A stretch of DNA of 64,000 bases from Polaromonas sp. (GCF_029945895.1 NZ_JAQSDL010000090.1:62001-126000); one strand, 5' to 3'. Numbered from the stretch's first letter, positions 53,609 through 62,543 are shown. The notes: a model not told the origin generated them from the letters alone. Made by a program: numbers and translations.

Positions 53609-54406
53609 CTACTCCTGCTCGCTTTGCTTCAGAGGCCCGATTTGAACCATGAAATTGCTGTCAAACAAGGGGTTTTCATTCACCCCGTCTGTCGCATAGC
53701 CCCGCGGGTTGCAGACCACCCGCGTACCGTTGAGCAGATAGTCAAAACTGTCGTGGGTGTGACCGTGCACCCACAATTGAGTGCGCTGAACGTCAGCCAG
53801 ATGCTGCAGATCGGATACAAAACATCCATTGAGCAGTGAGCCGGCAAACCGCGAATGAATGCTTTGGCGCGAAGGTGCATGGTGCGTGATGACGACTGTC
53901 GGCCCCGCATGGGGCTCGGCCAGCCGGCTTTCAAGCCAGTGGACGTCAGCGCGACACAGGGCGGCGGCGTCATCAGGCGTGAACAGTCTCGGCGCGGCCT
54001 CGTCGATATGAATTTTGTTGAAATCACGCATGAAACGTTGCGCTTCCTGCATTGCCAGCGTACGTTCCTCGCCGTCAGGCCGGAGCATGAAATCAGTCCA
54101 CAGCGTGGTCCCCAGAAAGCGCACCCCTTCGAGAATGACCTGGTCATTGTCGAGTACGTGAATAGCCGTTCCGGCGCACAGTTTTTTGAGTTCAGCTGCG
54201 GCCCCCACAATGCTGCCGTCGTAGAACTCGTGGTTCCCGGGAACGTAAAGCACTGGTTTGGCAAACTCCAAGGCCCATGAAACCGCTTCCTTCGGGCGGG
54301 CGATGTCCCCTGCCAGAATGACGACATCGGCATCGTTGCGCGGTACATCCAATGCACCGCGGCTGAGATGCAGATCAGACAGAATATTGAGTTTCATAAA
54401 TGACAT
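53609..54406 (-). CDS. Calcineurin-like metallophosphoesterase
   Basis: A binuclear-metal phosphoesterase of about 265 residues. The five metal-binding motifs are in order: SDLHLS, GDIARP, GNHEFYD, ITHHAP and HGHTHDSFDY. Such enzymes hydrolyse phosphomono- or diesters, including cyclic nucleotides and UDP-sugars; the substrate here is unknown. ATGs at 54406 or 54397 are likely starts. An upstream ATG at 54451 would leave almost no leader after the predicted promoter. It is the first gene of the P450 operon, behind the shared operator. Confidence 0.87.
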   Translation of the reverse strand: MSFMKLNILSDLHLSRGALDVPRNDADVVILAGDIARPKEAVSWALEFAKPVLYVPGNHEFYDGSIVGAAAELKKLCAGTAIHVLDNDQVILEGVRFLGTTLWTDFMLRPDGEERTLAMQEAQRFMRDFNKIHIDEAAPRLFTPDDAAALCRADVHWLESRLAEPHAGPTVVITHHAPSRQSIHSRFAGSLLNGCFVSDLQHLADVQRTQLWVHGHTHDSFDYLLNGTRVVCNPRGYATDGVNENPLFDSNFMVQIGPLKQSEQE

Positions 54407-54463
54407 CTGCCCGCCAGATGGCAGACGTTGGCGGACGTGGCTGGATTTCATCCAGTTTAGCGT

Positions 54464-54491
54464 TTTATATCATGATGTGATGTATTCGCAA
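54464..54491 (-). promoter_or_regulatory. Promoter with embedded operator of the phosphoesterase-P450 operon
   Basis: On the minus strand: -35 TTGCGA (54491-54486), a 16-bp spacer and -10 TATAAA (54469-54464). The spacer palindrome is ATCA-TGATG-TGAT as read on the plus strand (54466-54484). It matches the module at 48483 in sequence and geometry but in the opposite orientation. Confidence 0.72.
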
Positions 54492-54631
54492 AAAAACGAA
54501 TCAGGCTTGCCGGGTGGGCTCCTGTCAATCAACGCCGCCGCTCGTTGTCATGAATGGAATGCGTGCGATCCATCCATGACAGTTCTGGACACGTGGAGTC
54601 AGCGGTAGCTATGGCGAATTCGCCAGAAAAA

Positions 54632-55828
54632 TCAGGCGGTGGGGTCCGCCGCGCGGCCGAGTGCGGCCACCAGGTCCGACTGGGTGATCATGCCCACCAG
54701 CTGCTCGCCGTTGCCGATGATCGGAATGTGGTGGTGGCCGGTGCTGGCAAACAGCGGCAGCAGGTCGATCAGGTGCCGTTCCATGGCGGCCACCCGCACG
54801 TTGCGGGTCATGATCTGGCCCACCACTTCCGGTTTGGCGGCATAGGCGCTGCGGGTCAGGCGCACCAGCTTGCGCAGCTTCTCGTCAAATCCGTCGTAGA
54901 CGTCCAGCTCGGCCGCACGCAGAAAATCTGCCAGCGTGATGATGCCGGCGATGCGAAAGCTTTTGTCGACCACGGGCAGAGCCTTGATCCGGCGATCGCG
55001 CAGCAGCGCCCAGGCTTGCTGCAGCGGCGTGCCGGACTCCACCGTCACCAGCTCACGGGACATGATGTCCGCGCAGCGGATCTCGGCCAGCTTGCGGTCA
55101 TAGGCACGCATCTGGGCCTGCGCCAGCAGGGTGCGCAGGTCGTCACGGCTGACGTCCAGAACCTGGTTGTAGTGGCCAATGACCGCATCCAGGTCAGCAT
55201 CGAGCTGCCGCTCCTCCCGGGAGATGGCGCCGCCGGGGGGCGATACCTGCATGTGTGGGTAGGGCCTGCGGGTGGCATTGTTGAAGGCAATACCGGCGAG
55301 CACCAGCAAGGCCGAATTGAGCATGATCGGAAACAGCGGGAACAGCGGGTCTGAAATGCCGCCCAGCACCATCATCAGTGCGGTGGCGCCCCCCGGCGGA
55401 TGCAGGCAGCGCAAGGCCAGCATCACGGCAATCGCCGTGGCCACTGCGAGCGCCGCCGCCAGCTCCGGTGCGCCCAGCAGATGCATGCCATGAACGCCCG
55501 CAATGCCCACCAGGGCCGACACGGTGTTGCCACCGATCACGGGCCAGGGTTGCGCCATCGGACTCGCCGGAACGGCGAAGATCAGCACGGCGCTTGCGCC
55601 CAGCGGCGCCACCAGCCAGGGCAGGCCGGGCGGCATGCCTGCCCCCGCGAGGTGGCAAGCCAGGCCGGTCAGCAGCATGCCCAGCAGGGCGCCGACCACC
55701 AGGCGCATGCGCTCGCGCAGGTCGATGCCGGTTCTGGCGGGCAGGAAAGCCAGCCACCAGATGCGGCTGAAGATCCTGGGGCTGGAGGCTCGCAGATGGC
55801 CGGGCTCAGGCCTGCTCGGTGGAATCAT
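54632..55828 (-). CDS. HPP family membrane protein with two CBS domains
   Basis: A 398-residue protein. Its N-terminal half has about five hydrophobic helices with the signature RCLHPPGGATALMM. The C-terminal half holds two CBS domains (about 243-305, DIMSRELVTVESGTPLQQAW, and 330-390, IMTRNVRVAAMERH). HPP proteins include nitrite transporters of chloroplasts and cyanobacteria; CBS pairs bind adenosine nucleotides and gate transporters. It is a single gene. The 225 bp upstream of the facing P450-operon leader show nothing beyond the promoter at 54464. Confidence 0.87.
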   Translation of the reverse strand: MIPPSRPEPGHLRASSPRIFSRIWWLAFLPARTGIDLRERMRLVVGALLGMLLTGLACHLAGAGMPPGLPWLVAPLGASAVLIFAVPASPMAQPWPVIGGNTVSALVGIAGVHGMHLLGAPELAAALAVATAIAVMLALRCLHPPGGATALMMVLGGISDPLFPLFPIMLNSALLVLAGIAFNNATRRPYPHMQVSPPGGAISREERQLDADLDAVIGHYNQVLDVSRDDLRTLLAQAQMRAYDRKLAEIRCADIMSRELVTVESGTPLQQAWALLRDRRIKALPVVDKSFRIAGIITLADFLRAAELDVYDGFDEKLRKLVRLTRSAYAAKPEVVGQIMTRNVRVAAMERHLIDLLPLFASTGHHHIPIIGNGEQLVGMITQSDLVAALGRAADPTA

Positions 55829-55932
55829 GGGCTCGAAGGGATGGGGCGCGCAAGCCGGCTAAAGTGCGGCGCGTGAACAGGGCAGGGCGCTGGCCCGCTG
55901 GCCGGGTCCCATGAACCGACACCCTTGAAGGT

Positions 55933-56181
55933 CTATTTGTAAAACGCCTCGACCTTGCCCTTGAGCTTGATCATCAGCGGCTGGCCTTTGCGGTCCAGTG
56001 CCTTGCCGGCGGGCACCTTGATCCAGCGTTCGCTGATGCAGTACTCCTCCACATCCGAGCGCTCCTTGTCGTTGAAGCGGATGCCGATGTCGTGCTCGAA
56101 AACGGCGGCGACGTGGTGCGGACTGCGCGGGTCTGCGGACAGGTGGTCGGGGAGAAGGGGGCGTTCAATCGTGTCGGTCAT
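55933..56181 (-). CDS. DUF3297 family protein
   Basis: An 82-residue protein matching the small DUF3297 family in length and pattern (PHHVAAVFEHDIGIRFNDKE, then VPAGKALDRKGQPL). Its role is unknown; some databases label relatives glutathione peroxidase without evidence I can see. It is monocistronic or follows yebC after 63 bp on the same strand. Confidence 0.8.
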   Translation of the reverse strand: MTDTIERPLLPDHLSADPRSPHHVAAVFEHDIGIRFNDKERSDVEEYCISERWIKVPAGKALDRKGQPLMIKLKGKVEAFYK

Positions 56182-56244
56182 GGGTGTTTTTTGGGTTAGC
56201 GCGAATCGTCAGCCATTTTCCCTGATTTGGGCCGGGCACCCGCT

Positions 56245-56958
56245 TCAACCCCCCAGGCCCGCAAACACGTTCTGCACATCGTCGTTGGCGTCGATGGCGG
56301 CCAGGAAGGCTTCCACTTCTTCCAGGTCCGCAGCGCTCAGGCTGGCCGGGTCTACAGGATTTTTGGCCTTGTAGCCGAGTTTGGCCGACAGGACGGTAAA
56401 GCCCTGGGCCGGCAGCGCGCGGCTGACCAGGTCGAGGTCGGTCGCGTCGGTCAGAAACAGCGTGGTGCCGTCTTCATCGCCGGGCTCGAAGTCCTGGGCG
56501 CCGGCTTCAATCGCGGCCAGCTCGGGGTCGGCGCCGGCTGCCGCGGGCTCGGCCTCGATCATGCCGACGTGGTCGAAATCCCAGGACACGGAGCCCGAGG
56601 TGCCCAGCTGTCCCTTGCGGAACAATACGCGCATTTCAGGCGCGGTGCGGTTCAGGTTGTCGGTCAGGCATTCGACCATGACGGGCACGCGGTGGGGTGC
56701 GAAACCTTCATAGATCACGTGTTCGTAGTGAACCACATCTCCCGTGAGGCCGGCGCCCTTCTTGATGGCGCGCTCCAGCGTGTCCTTGGGCATGGAGACC
56801 TTGCGGGCCTGCTCGACCACCAGCCGCAGGCGGGCGTTGGACGCCGGGTCGGCGCCGTTGCGCGCCGCGATCATGATGTCCTTGGCCAGCCTGCCAAAGA
56901 GTTTGCCCTTGGCATTGGCTGCCAGTTCCTTGCCTTTTGCTTTCCACTGCGCGCCCAT
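56245..56958 (-). CDS. YebC/PmpR family protein
   Basis: A 237-residue TACO1/YebC-family protein. It has the N-terminal [21 protein letters not shown] and the [17 protein letters not shown] segment [20 protein letters not shown]. The family covers DNA-binding regulators and factors that relieve ribosome stalling on proline runs. The start [18 protein letters not shown] lacks the usual MAGHSKW of YebC and is more like the YeeN subgroup. Confidence 0.87.
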   Translation of the reverse strand: MGAQWKAKGKELAANAKGKLFGRLAKDIMIAARNGADPASNARLRLVVEQARKVSMPKDTLERAIKKGAGLTGDVVHYEHVIYEGFAPHRVPVMVECLTDNLNRTAPEMRVLFRKGQLGTSGSVSWDFDHVGMIEAEPAAAGADPELAAIEAGAQDFEPGDEDGTTLFLTDATDLDLVSRALPAQGFTVLSAKLGYKAKNPVDPASLSAADLEEVEAFLAAIDANDDVQNVFAGLGG

Positions 56959-57161
56959 GCTTGAAATCCTTGCTGTTGTGTCGAGGGGCCGGGGCTGCTG
57001 ACAGCAGCGCGCGGCACCGGGGGTCCTGTTTATACACCGGGACAGCGGCGGCCGCGCGCGCAGCCAAGCCCCATCCGTTCCCCACCCGTACGTTTAGGCC
57101 TACAAAAACAAGCGCAGCGGGCGCTCGCGGCCGCCGTCCGGGCGCGGCAACAATAAGCGCC

Positions 57162-58142
57162 ATGGTCAGTGATGCCGCCCCAAGCCTCGATACGCTTCCT
57201 GCGGCCGCTTCACGCCTCTGGCCGCGGTTGCGGCGCTGGCTGGTGCCGCTGTTCGGGGTGCTGGTCCTGGGTCTGCTGATTTCGCATGCCCACAAGGTGG
57301 ACTGGGCCGGCGCCTGGCACGCGCTCAAGCAGTATTCCCCCTGGCTGTTGCTGGCGGTGCTGGGCCTGGCCACAGCCAGCCATGTGCTGTATGGCTGCTT
57401 TGACCTGATTGGTCGCCACCACACCCGGCATCACCTTTCGCGCTGGCGGACTTGGGCTATAGCGGTCGCCAGCTACGCCTTCAATCTCAACCTCGGCTCC
57501 CTCGTCGGCGGCATGGCCTTGCGTGCGCGCCTTTATGCACGTGCCGGTCTGGATGAAGCCACGATTGCGCAGGTGGTCGGCATCAGCCTGGCCACCAACT
57601 GGCTGGGCTACGGCCTGCTGGCGGGCAGCCTGTTTGCGGCTGGCGTCATCGAGCCCCCGGCACAGGCGCACATGGCCAGCGGAACCCTGCGCGCGCTGGG
57701 CGGCGTGATGGTGCTGCTGGTGATTGCCTACGTAGTGGCCTGCGCCCTGACAAAGGGGCGCGAGTGGAAGGTGCGCGGCAAACGCCTGCATTTGCCTTCA
57801 CCCCGGATCGCCCTGGTGCAGCTTGCCGTTTCGGCGACCAACTGGGCCCTGATGGGGGCGGCCATGTATTTGCTGCTCAATCGCCAGGTGCCCTACGGCA
57901 CGGCGCTGAGTGTGCTGATGGCGGCTTCGGTGATTGGCGTGGTGATTCCGATCCCGGGCGGGCTGGGCGTGCTGGAAGCGGTGTACCTGGTGCTGTTGGG
58001 CGGCAGCGTGCGCCAGGGTGCGCTGATGGGTGCGGTGCTGGCTTATCGCGCACTGTATTACCTGCTGCCGCTGGCCGGCGGGATCTGCCTGTATGTGTTG
58101 CTGGAACGGCTGGGACGCAGCGCTGACGGCGCCGCAAAGTAG
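57162..58142 (+). CDS. Lysylphosphatidylglycerol synthase-like (UPF0104) membrane protein
   Basis: An integral membrane protein of 326 residues with about eight hydrophobic helices and the family motif SYAFNLNLGSLVGGMALRARLY and IPIPGGLGVLEAVYL. It has only the flippase-like membrane half, without the aminoacyl-transferase domain of MprF. It may move a lipid. ATG 57162 is preferred; an open frame extends 75 codons upstream over GC-rich sequence without family features. The IclR gene converges 7 bp away. Confidence 0.82.
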   Translation: MVSDAAPSLDTLPAAASRLWPRLRRWLVPLFGVLVLGLLISHAHKVDWAGAWHALKQYSPWLLLAVLGLATASHVLYGCFDLIGRHHTRHHLSRWRTWAIAVASYAFNLNLGSLVGGMALRARLYARAGLDEATIAQVVGISLATNWLGYGLLAGSLFAAGVIEPPAQAHMASGTLRALGGVMVLLVIAYVVACALTKGREWKVRGKRLHLPSPRIALVQLAVSATNWALMGAAMYLLLNRQVPYGTALSVLMAASVIGVVIPIPGGLGVLEAVYLVLLGGSVRQGALMGAVLAYRALYYLLPLAGGICLYVLLERLGRSADGAAK

Positions 58143-58149
58143 CGCCGCG

Positions 58150-58920
58150 TCAGACCAGGCCGGCTTCGTGTTCGATGGCGCGCTGCACCTGCAGTAGCTG
58201 GGGCCCGACCTTGTCCAGCAGCATCTGCTTGCTCAGCATATAGGCCGGCCCGCCCACGCTGGCTGCGTACAGCTCGCCTTGCGGACCATGCATCACAAAC
58301 CCCAGCGCGTGGATGTCGGGATGCCATTCGCCGAAGGAGCTGCAGTAGCCCGCCTGCGCATATTCCGCAAAGGCCGCCTCAAGGCGTTTTTCAACGTCCG
58401 GCCAGGCGTCGCCGCTGGCCGCCCGGATGTCCGCCAGCAAGGCGCTGCGCTCCGTGGCCGGCAAGGCCGCCAGATAGGCACGGCCCGCTGCCGAGGTGGC
58501 GATCGTCATGCGCGAGCCCACATCCATGCGCGACAGGATCAGGGCCGACTGCGGACGCAGGGTGTCGATCAGCAGGATGTCCAGCCCATCGCGCACGCCA
58601 AGATGCACATTGGCGCCGGCTGCTTCAGCCAGCCCGGCGAGGTGCAGCCGCGCCTGCTGGCGGAAGTCAAAGCTGCGCAGGTAGGCATTGCCCAGGTGCA
58701 GGGCAGCGGGGCCGAGCGCATAACGCTCGCCGGCCATCGCGCGCAGAAAGCCGGCCGATTGCAAGGTGGCTGCCAGCCGCGACACGGTGGCCTTGGGCAG
58801 CCCCGTGCGGTCCGCCATGTCACGGTTGGACAGCGGCTCGCTGGCGTCGGCGACCACGCGCAGCAAGGCCAGGCCGCGGGCCAGCGCGCTGACTTCATCC
58901 CTGGCAGGGAGCTCGCTCAT
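58150..58920 (-). CDS. IclR family regulator
   Basis: A 256-residue regulator. The N-terminal winged helix has its recognition helix in GLPKATVSRLAATLQSAGF. The C-terminal ligand domain carries GANVHLGVRDGLDILLID and FGEWHPDIHALGFVM. It is divergent from a Bug protein and a TfdA-type dioxygenase. Two TGAAAC-based palindromes lie between, so it probably controls that pair in response to the transported compound. Confidence 0.9.
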   Translation of the reverse strand: MSELPARDEVSALARGLALLRVVADASEPLSNRDMADRTGLPKATVSRLAATLQSAGFLRAMAGERYALGPAALHLGNAYLRSFDFRQQARLHLAGLAEAAGANVHLGVRDGLDILLIDTLRPQSALILSRMDVGSRMTIATSAAGRAYLAALPATERSALLADIRAASGDAWPDVEKRLEAAFAEYAQAGYCSSFGEWHPDIHALGFVMHGPQGELYAASVGGPAYMLSKQMLLDKVGPQLLQVQRAIEHEAGLV

Positions 58921-58942
58921 AGCTCAAAATTCCATGTTATTT

Positions 58943-58998
58943 TGAAACAATGTTTCATTTTATTGATTTTTATCATATTATTGTGAAACAGTATTCCA
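58943..58998. promoter_or_regulatory. Two probable IclR operators
   Basis: Site 1, TGAAACAATGTTTCA (58943-58957), is a perfect 6-bp palindrome with a 3-base centre. Site 2, TGAAACAGTATTCCA (58984-58998), is an imperfect copy. Their starts are 41 bp apart, near four helical turns. They lie within a strikingly AT-rich 104-bp divergent region. Confidence 0.68.
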
Positions 58999-59025
58999 TT
59001 ATTTCATGAATTACAGGAGACAAAC

Positions 59026-59994
59026 ATGCGCTTGATCAAGCTTTTCACCGGTATGGCGATGGCCGCCCTTGCTTTCACTTTAGGCGCCCCCGCCATGGCC
59101 CAGACCTGGCCGACCGCTCCGGTCAAGATCATCATTCCGTTTCCGCCCGGCGGCCCTACCGACACCGTCGGCCGCATTCTGGCCAAAAACCTGCAGGACA
59201 CCTGGGGGCAGCCGGTGATCATCGATTACAAGCCGGGTGCGGGCACCGCCATCGGCGCCGACTTCGTTGCCAAGTCGGCGGCGGACGGCATGACCATCGG
59301 CATGGTGAATTCATCGCTGGCGGTGAATCCCTCGCTGCGCAAACAACTGCCTTATGACACCTTGAAAGACCTCTCGGGCGTCACCCAGCTGTTCGACATG
59401 CAGCTCGCCATCGTCGCCCGTCCGGACGCGCCTTTCAACACCCTGAAAGAATTGATCGAATACGGCAAGAAGAACCCGGGCAAGCTCAACTACGGCACGC
59501 CGGGCGCCGGCAGCACCACCCACCTGGGTGCCGAGTTGCTGCAGCGTGAGGCCGGCTTCACCATGCAGCACATCGCCATGAAAGGCAGCGCACCCGCGCA
59601 CACCGAACTCATGGGCGGCCGGCTGGACCTGGTGGTCGATCCGTTCCTGTCCATCCTGCCTTATGTACAGGGCGGCCGGATGAAGATCATCGCCACCATG
59701 GGTGACAAACGTGTCGCCGGCCACGACTACCCCACCGTCGCCGAGACCATTCCCGGCTTCAACGTCGGCGCGCTGCTGGGTTTTGTGGTGCCCTCGGGCA
59801 CGCCCAAGTCTGTGGTCCGCAAGATCCAGGCCGATACCGTCAAGGCGCTGGCCAGCCCGGAAGTCCAGGCGCGCGCAAAGGAGTACGGCCTCAAAGTCGT
59901 CGGCTCGACGCCGGATCAGTTCGACACCTTTCTTGCCGCCGAGATGAAAAAATGGGGCAAGGTCATCACCGAAGCCAAAATCCAGATCGAGTGA
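59026..59994 (+). CDS. Bug/TctC-family periplasmic solute-binding protein
   Basis: A 322-residue extracytoplasmic receptor. A signal peptide covers about residues 1-25 (cleavage after APAMA), and the mature start QTWPTAPVKIIIPFPPGGPTD is the Bug signature. The YKPGAGTAIGADFVAK region carries the usual carboxylate-contact residues. It lies 7 bp before the dioxygenase gene and is divergent from iclR, so it probably binds the substrate, or a relative of the substrate, of that dioxygenase. Confidence 0.91.
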   Translation: MRLIKLFTGMAMAALAFTLGAPAMAQTWPTAPVKIIIPFPPGGPTDTVGRILAKNLQDTWGQPVIIDYKPGAGTAIGADFVAKSAADGMTIGMVNSSLAVNPSLRKQLPYDTLKDLSGVTQLFDMQLAIVARPDAPFNTLKELIEYGKKNPGKLNYGTPGAGSTTHLGAELLQREAGFTMQHIAMKGSAPAHTELMGGRLDLVVDPFLSILPYVQGGRMKIIATMGDKRVAGHDYPTVAETIPGFNVGALLGFVVPSGTPKSVVRKIQADTVKALASPEVQARAKEYGLKVVGSTPDQFDTFLAAEMKKWGKVITEAKIQIE

Positions 59995-60001
59995 GTACCC
60001 C

Positions 60002-60880
60002 ATGAGCCTTCAACTCAAACCCCTTCACCCTGTCTTTTTCGCCGAGGCCAGCGGCCTGGACCTGACCCAGCCGCTGACGGGAGAGGACGTGCGCGCCATC
60101 AATGCGGCGATGAACGAATATGCCGTGCTGCTCTGGCGCGGCCAGCCGCTGACCGCACAGCAGCAGCTCAATTTCGCCAAAAACTTTGGACCGCTGGACA
60201 TTGGCCTCAAGCGCGTCTTCAAGCGGCCCGAGCGGCTGGAGGACGAGCGCCTGATCGACATCTCCAACGTCGATGCGCAGGGCAATGTAGCCAAGCGCGA
60301 CTCGCCCAAGAACCTGTCGAACTTTGCCAATCAGTTGTGGCACAGCGACAGCTCCTTCATGAACCCGCGTGCGGCTTATTCGATGCTGCATTGTGTGGTC
60401 ACCCCGAGTTGGGGCGGAACCACCGAGTTCGCCGACTTGCGCGATGCCTATGACACCCTCGATGAACGCACCCGGGCCGAGATTCAGGATCTGAAAGCCG
60501 AGCACTACGCGCTGCATACGCGCATTTTGCTGGGCGACGACGCCTACACCGATGACCAGAAAAAGGAAATCCCGCCGGCGGTCTGGCCGCTGGCTGATAC
60601 CCACCCGGGTTCGGGTCGCAAGGTGCTGTATGTCGGCGTGCACGCGCACCAGATCCTGGGCTGGCCGACGGCGGAAAGCCGCATGTACCTGCAGGACCTG
60701 CTGGAACACGCGACCCAGCGCGAGCGCGTTTACAGCCACGCGTGGCAGGTCGGCGACCTGGTGATGTGGGACAACCGCGCCACCCTGCACCGCGGGCGCC
60801 GTTACGACATCAATGAGCGGCGTGAACTGCGCCGGACCACGGTCAACGACACGCCGGAGGCGATGTTGCGGGCCGCCTGA
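60002..60880 (+). CDS. TauD/TfdA-family Fe(II)/2-oxoglutarate dioxygenase
   Basis: A 292-residue non-heme iron oxygenase, very near the 287 residues of TfdA. The iron ligands are His114 and Asp116 (LWHSDSSF) and His263 (NRATLHRG), and the 2-oxoglutarate arginine is in ELRRTT (277-278). Family members cleave ether, sulfonate or related substrates by hydroxylation (2,4-D, taurine, phenoxypropionates). Coupling to a Bug protein and IclR suggests an imported carboxylated substrate. It may be a true phenoxyacid enzyme or one for a natural ether acid. Confidence 0.87.
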   Translation: MSLQLKPLHPVFFAEASGLDLTQPLTGEDVRAINAAMNEYAVLLWRGQPLTAQQQLNFAKNFGPLDIGLKRVFKRPERLEDERLIDISNVDAQGNVAKRDSPKNLSNFANQLWHSDSSFMNPRAAYSMLHCVVTPSWGGTTEFADLRDAYDTLDERTRAEIQDLKAEHYALHTRILLGDDAYTDDQKKEIPPAVWPLADTHPGSGRKVLYVGVHAHQILGWPTAESRMYLQDLLEHATQRERVYSHAWQVGDLVMWDNRATLHRGRRYDINERRELRRTTVNDTPEAMLRAA

Positions 60881-60899
60881 CCCCCAAGGGCCGGGCTGG

Positions 60900-61604
60900 T
60901 CAGGCGCGCGCCGGAATGGCCAGGCCCTTGGCGACGGCGGGGCGCGCCACAAAACTTTCCACCACGCGTTTGACGTTGGCAAAGTCGTTGAAACCAACCA
61001 GCTCGCCCGCCTCGTAAAACCCGTTCAGGTTGCGTACCCAGCCGAAGGTCGCAATGTCGGCGATGGTGTAGGTGTCGCCCATGATCCATTCACGGCCTTC
61101 GAGGCGCTTGTCCAGCACACCGAGCAGGCGTTTCGATTCGGCGACGTAGCGGTCGCGCGGGCGCTTGTCCTCGTAGTCCTTGCCGGCGAACTTGTGGAAG
61201 AAGCCGAGCTGGCCGAACATGGGGCCGATGCCGCCCATCTGGAACATCAGCCACTGGATGGTTTCATAACGGCCGGCGGCATCAAGCGGCATGAATTTGC
61301 CGGTTTTTTCGGCCAGGTAGATCAGGATGGCGCCCGACTCGAACAGGGCGAGCGGCTTGCCGCCCGGGCCATCCGGGTCAAGGATGGCCGGGATCTTGTT
61401 GTTGGGGCTCAGCGAGATGAACTCGGGCGTGAGCTGGTCGTTGGTCGCAAAATCCACCAGGTGCGGTTCGTAGGGCAGGCCGGTTTCTTCCAGCATGATC
61501 GAGACCTTGACGCCGTTGGGCGTGGGCAGTGAATAAAGCTGGATGCGCTCGGGGTGTTGTGCAGGCCATTTACGGGTGATGGGGAAGGCAGAGAGATCGT
61601 TCAT
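60900..61604 (-). CDS. Glutathione S-transferase-like protein (YfcG/YghU, Nu class)
   Basis: A 234-residue GST fold with the N-terminal thioredoxin domain at about 20-100 (IQLYSLPTPNGVKVSIMLEE) and NNKIPAILDPDGPGG. The TPNGxKxxIxLEE motif is characteristic of YfcG/YghU proteins, which bind two glutathiones and reduce disulfides. It converges with the dioxygenase gene. Nothing links it to that operon. Confidence 0.87.
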   Translation of the reverse strand: MNDLSAFPITRKWPAQHPERIQLYSLPTPNGVKVSIMLEETGLPYEPHLVDFATNDQLTPEFISLSPNNKIPAILDPDGPGGKPLALFESGAILIYLAEKTGKFMPLDAAGRYETIQWLMFQMGGIGPMFGQLGFFHKFAGKDYEDKRPRDRYVAESKRLLGVLDKRLEGREWIMGDTYTIADIATFGWVRNLNGFYEAGELVGFNDFANVKRVVESFVARPAVAKGLAIPARA

Positions 61605-61689
61605 GGCAGTGTGATGCTGTGCGGAGCAGGCGGTTGTTTGAAAGGTAACTGTAGCCCAAGCCCGCGGCCTGCGTACAGGCTGCTTACCG

Positions 61690-61762
61690 CCGTTCGCCCT
61701 GAGCTTGTCGAAGGGCCGTTCGTCGGGCTCAGGACAGGCTTCGACAGGCTCAGCCCGAACGG
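61690..61762. repeat. Inverted CCGTTCGCCCTGAGC repeat
   Basis: Arms CCGTTCGCCCTGAGCTTGTC and the complementary GACAGGCTCAGCCCGAACGG enclose a partial internal copy. It is the same family as 37268. It occupies the 237-bp gap between the GST and thioesterase genes, which otherwise shows nothing. Confidence 0.75.
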
Positions 61763-61841
61763 TGTGGTGTCACGAATTGCGAAAACATCCATGAGTCACC
61801 GAACGGACGGGCCGCCAGCCACGCGCCGGTTAGCATGAAGA

Positions 61842-62330
61842 ATGACCGAAATCACCTCCTCTGCCACCCCTGCCTCTTCGTCCGCCATCCCCGATGGTTT
61901 TGTTCCCGTCACCGTTGGCGGCCCGTTCATCGCGGCCAATGGCCCGTTCTACGCGCGGCTGCAAGGTCAGCGCCTGCTGCTGGGCTTTCGTGTCGAGGAA
62001 AGGCACAGCAACCCGCTGCAGATGTGCCACGGCGGCATGCTGGCCTCGTTTGCGGACATGATGCTGCCCTGCGCCGCGATGTACCAGAGCGACAGCGACA
62101 GGCGTTTTCTGCCAACCATCAGCCTGCAGATTGATTACCTGGCGCCGGCCAGGCTGGGCGCCTGGGTGCAGGGCCAGGCCGACATTCTGCGCAGCACGCG
62201 CAACATGATCTTCATCCAGGGCCTGGTGACGGCCGACGGCGAGCCGGCCCTGCGCATCAGCGGCATTTTCAAACAGGGCCCGCTGATCGGCGATGGCAAG
62301 GACCACGACCCATTTTTGCTACGAAAGTAA
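61842..62330 (+). CDS. PaaI-type hotdog-fold thioesterase
   Basis: A 162-residue protein of the PaaI/YigI hotdog family. The active-site region is RHSNPLQMCHGGMLASFADMM, where the usual N-x-x-G-x-x-HGG pattern is recognisable, and the core ends at TADGEPALRISGIFKQ. It should hydrolyse an acyl- or aryl-CoA thioester; the substrate is unknown. The last codons (about FLLRK and the stop) come from a dispersed ATAGCTGC-type repeat, which suggests a replaced C-terminus. Confidence 0.85.
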   Translation: MTEITSSATPASSSAIPDGFVPVTVGGPFIAANGPFYARLQGQRLLLGFRVEERHSNPLQMCHGGMLASFADMMLPCAAMYQSDSDRRFLPTISLQIDYLAPARLGAWVQGQADILRSTRNMIFIQGLVTADGEPALRISGIFKQGPLIGDGKDHDPFLLRK

Positions 62331-62384
62331 TAGCTGCTGGCGCAAGCAGATAAAGGGCTGAAGCCGCTTTTTGCCTGAGAATTT
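62314..62384 (+). repeat. ATAGCTGC-type repeat overlapping the thioesterase stop
   Basis: TTTTTGCTACGAAAGTAATA then GCTGCTGGCGCAAGCAGATA and AAGGGCTGAAGCC. The TAA stop at 62328 lies inside it. Confidence 0.7.
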
Positions 62385-62543
62385 TCAAACGACCCCGGTC
62401 AGCAGACCGGTGGCACGCCGCACTTCGACGCGATTCTCCTCGACGCGGATCTCCTCGGTCAGTCTGGCGTCAAAACCCCTGGTTTTTTGACTACCGCCGT
62501 GAGTGTGTTGACATGGATTTCGGTACCAGGCCGCACTGCCAGG

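Noticed and set aside
62386..62480. Minus-strand in-frame stretch ending GFDARLTEEIRVEENRVEVR plus about ten residues
   Set aside because: It looks protein-like and could be the tail of a lost gene, but there is no start codon, no homology I can name, and it is too short to support a pseudogene call.
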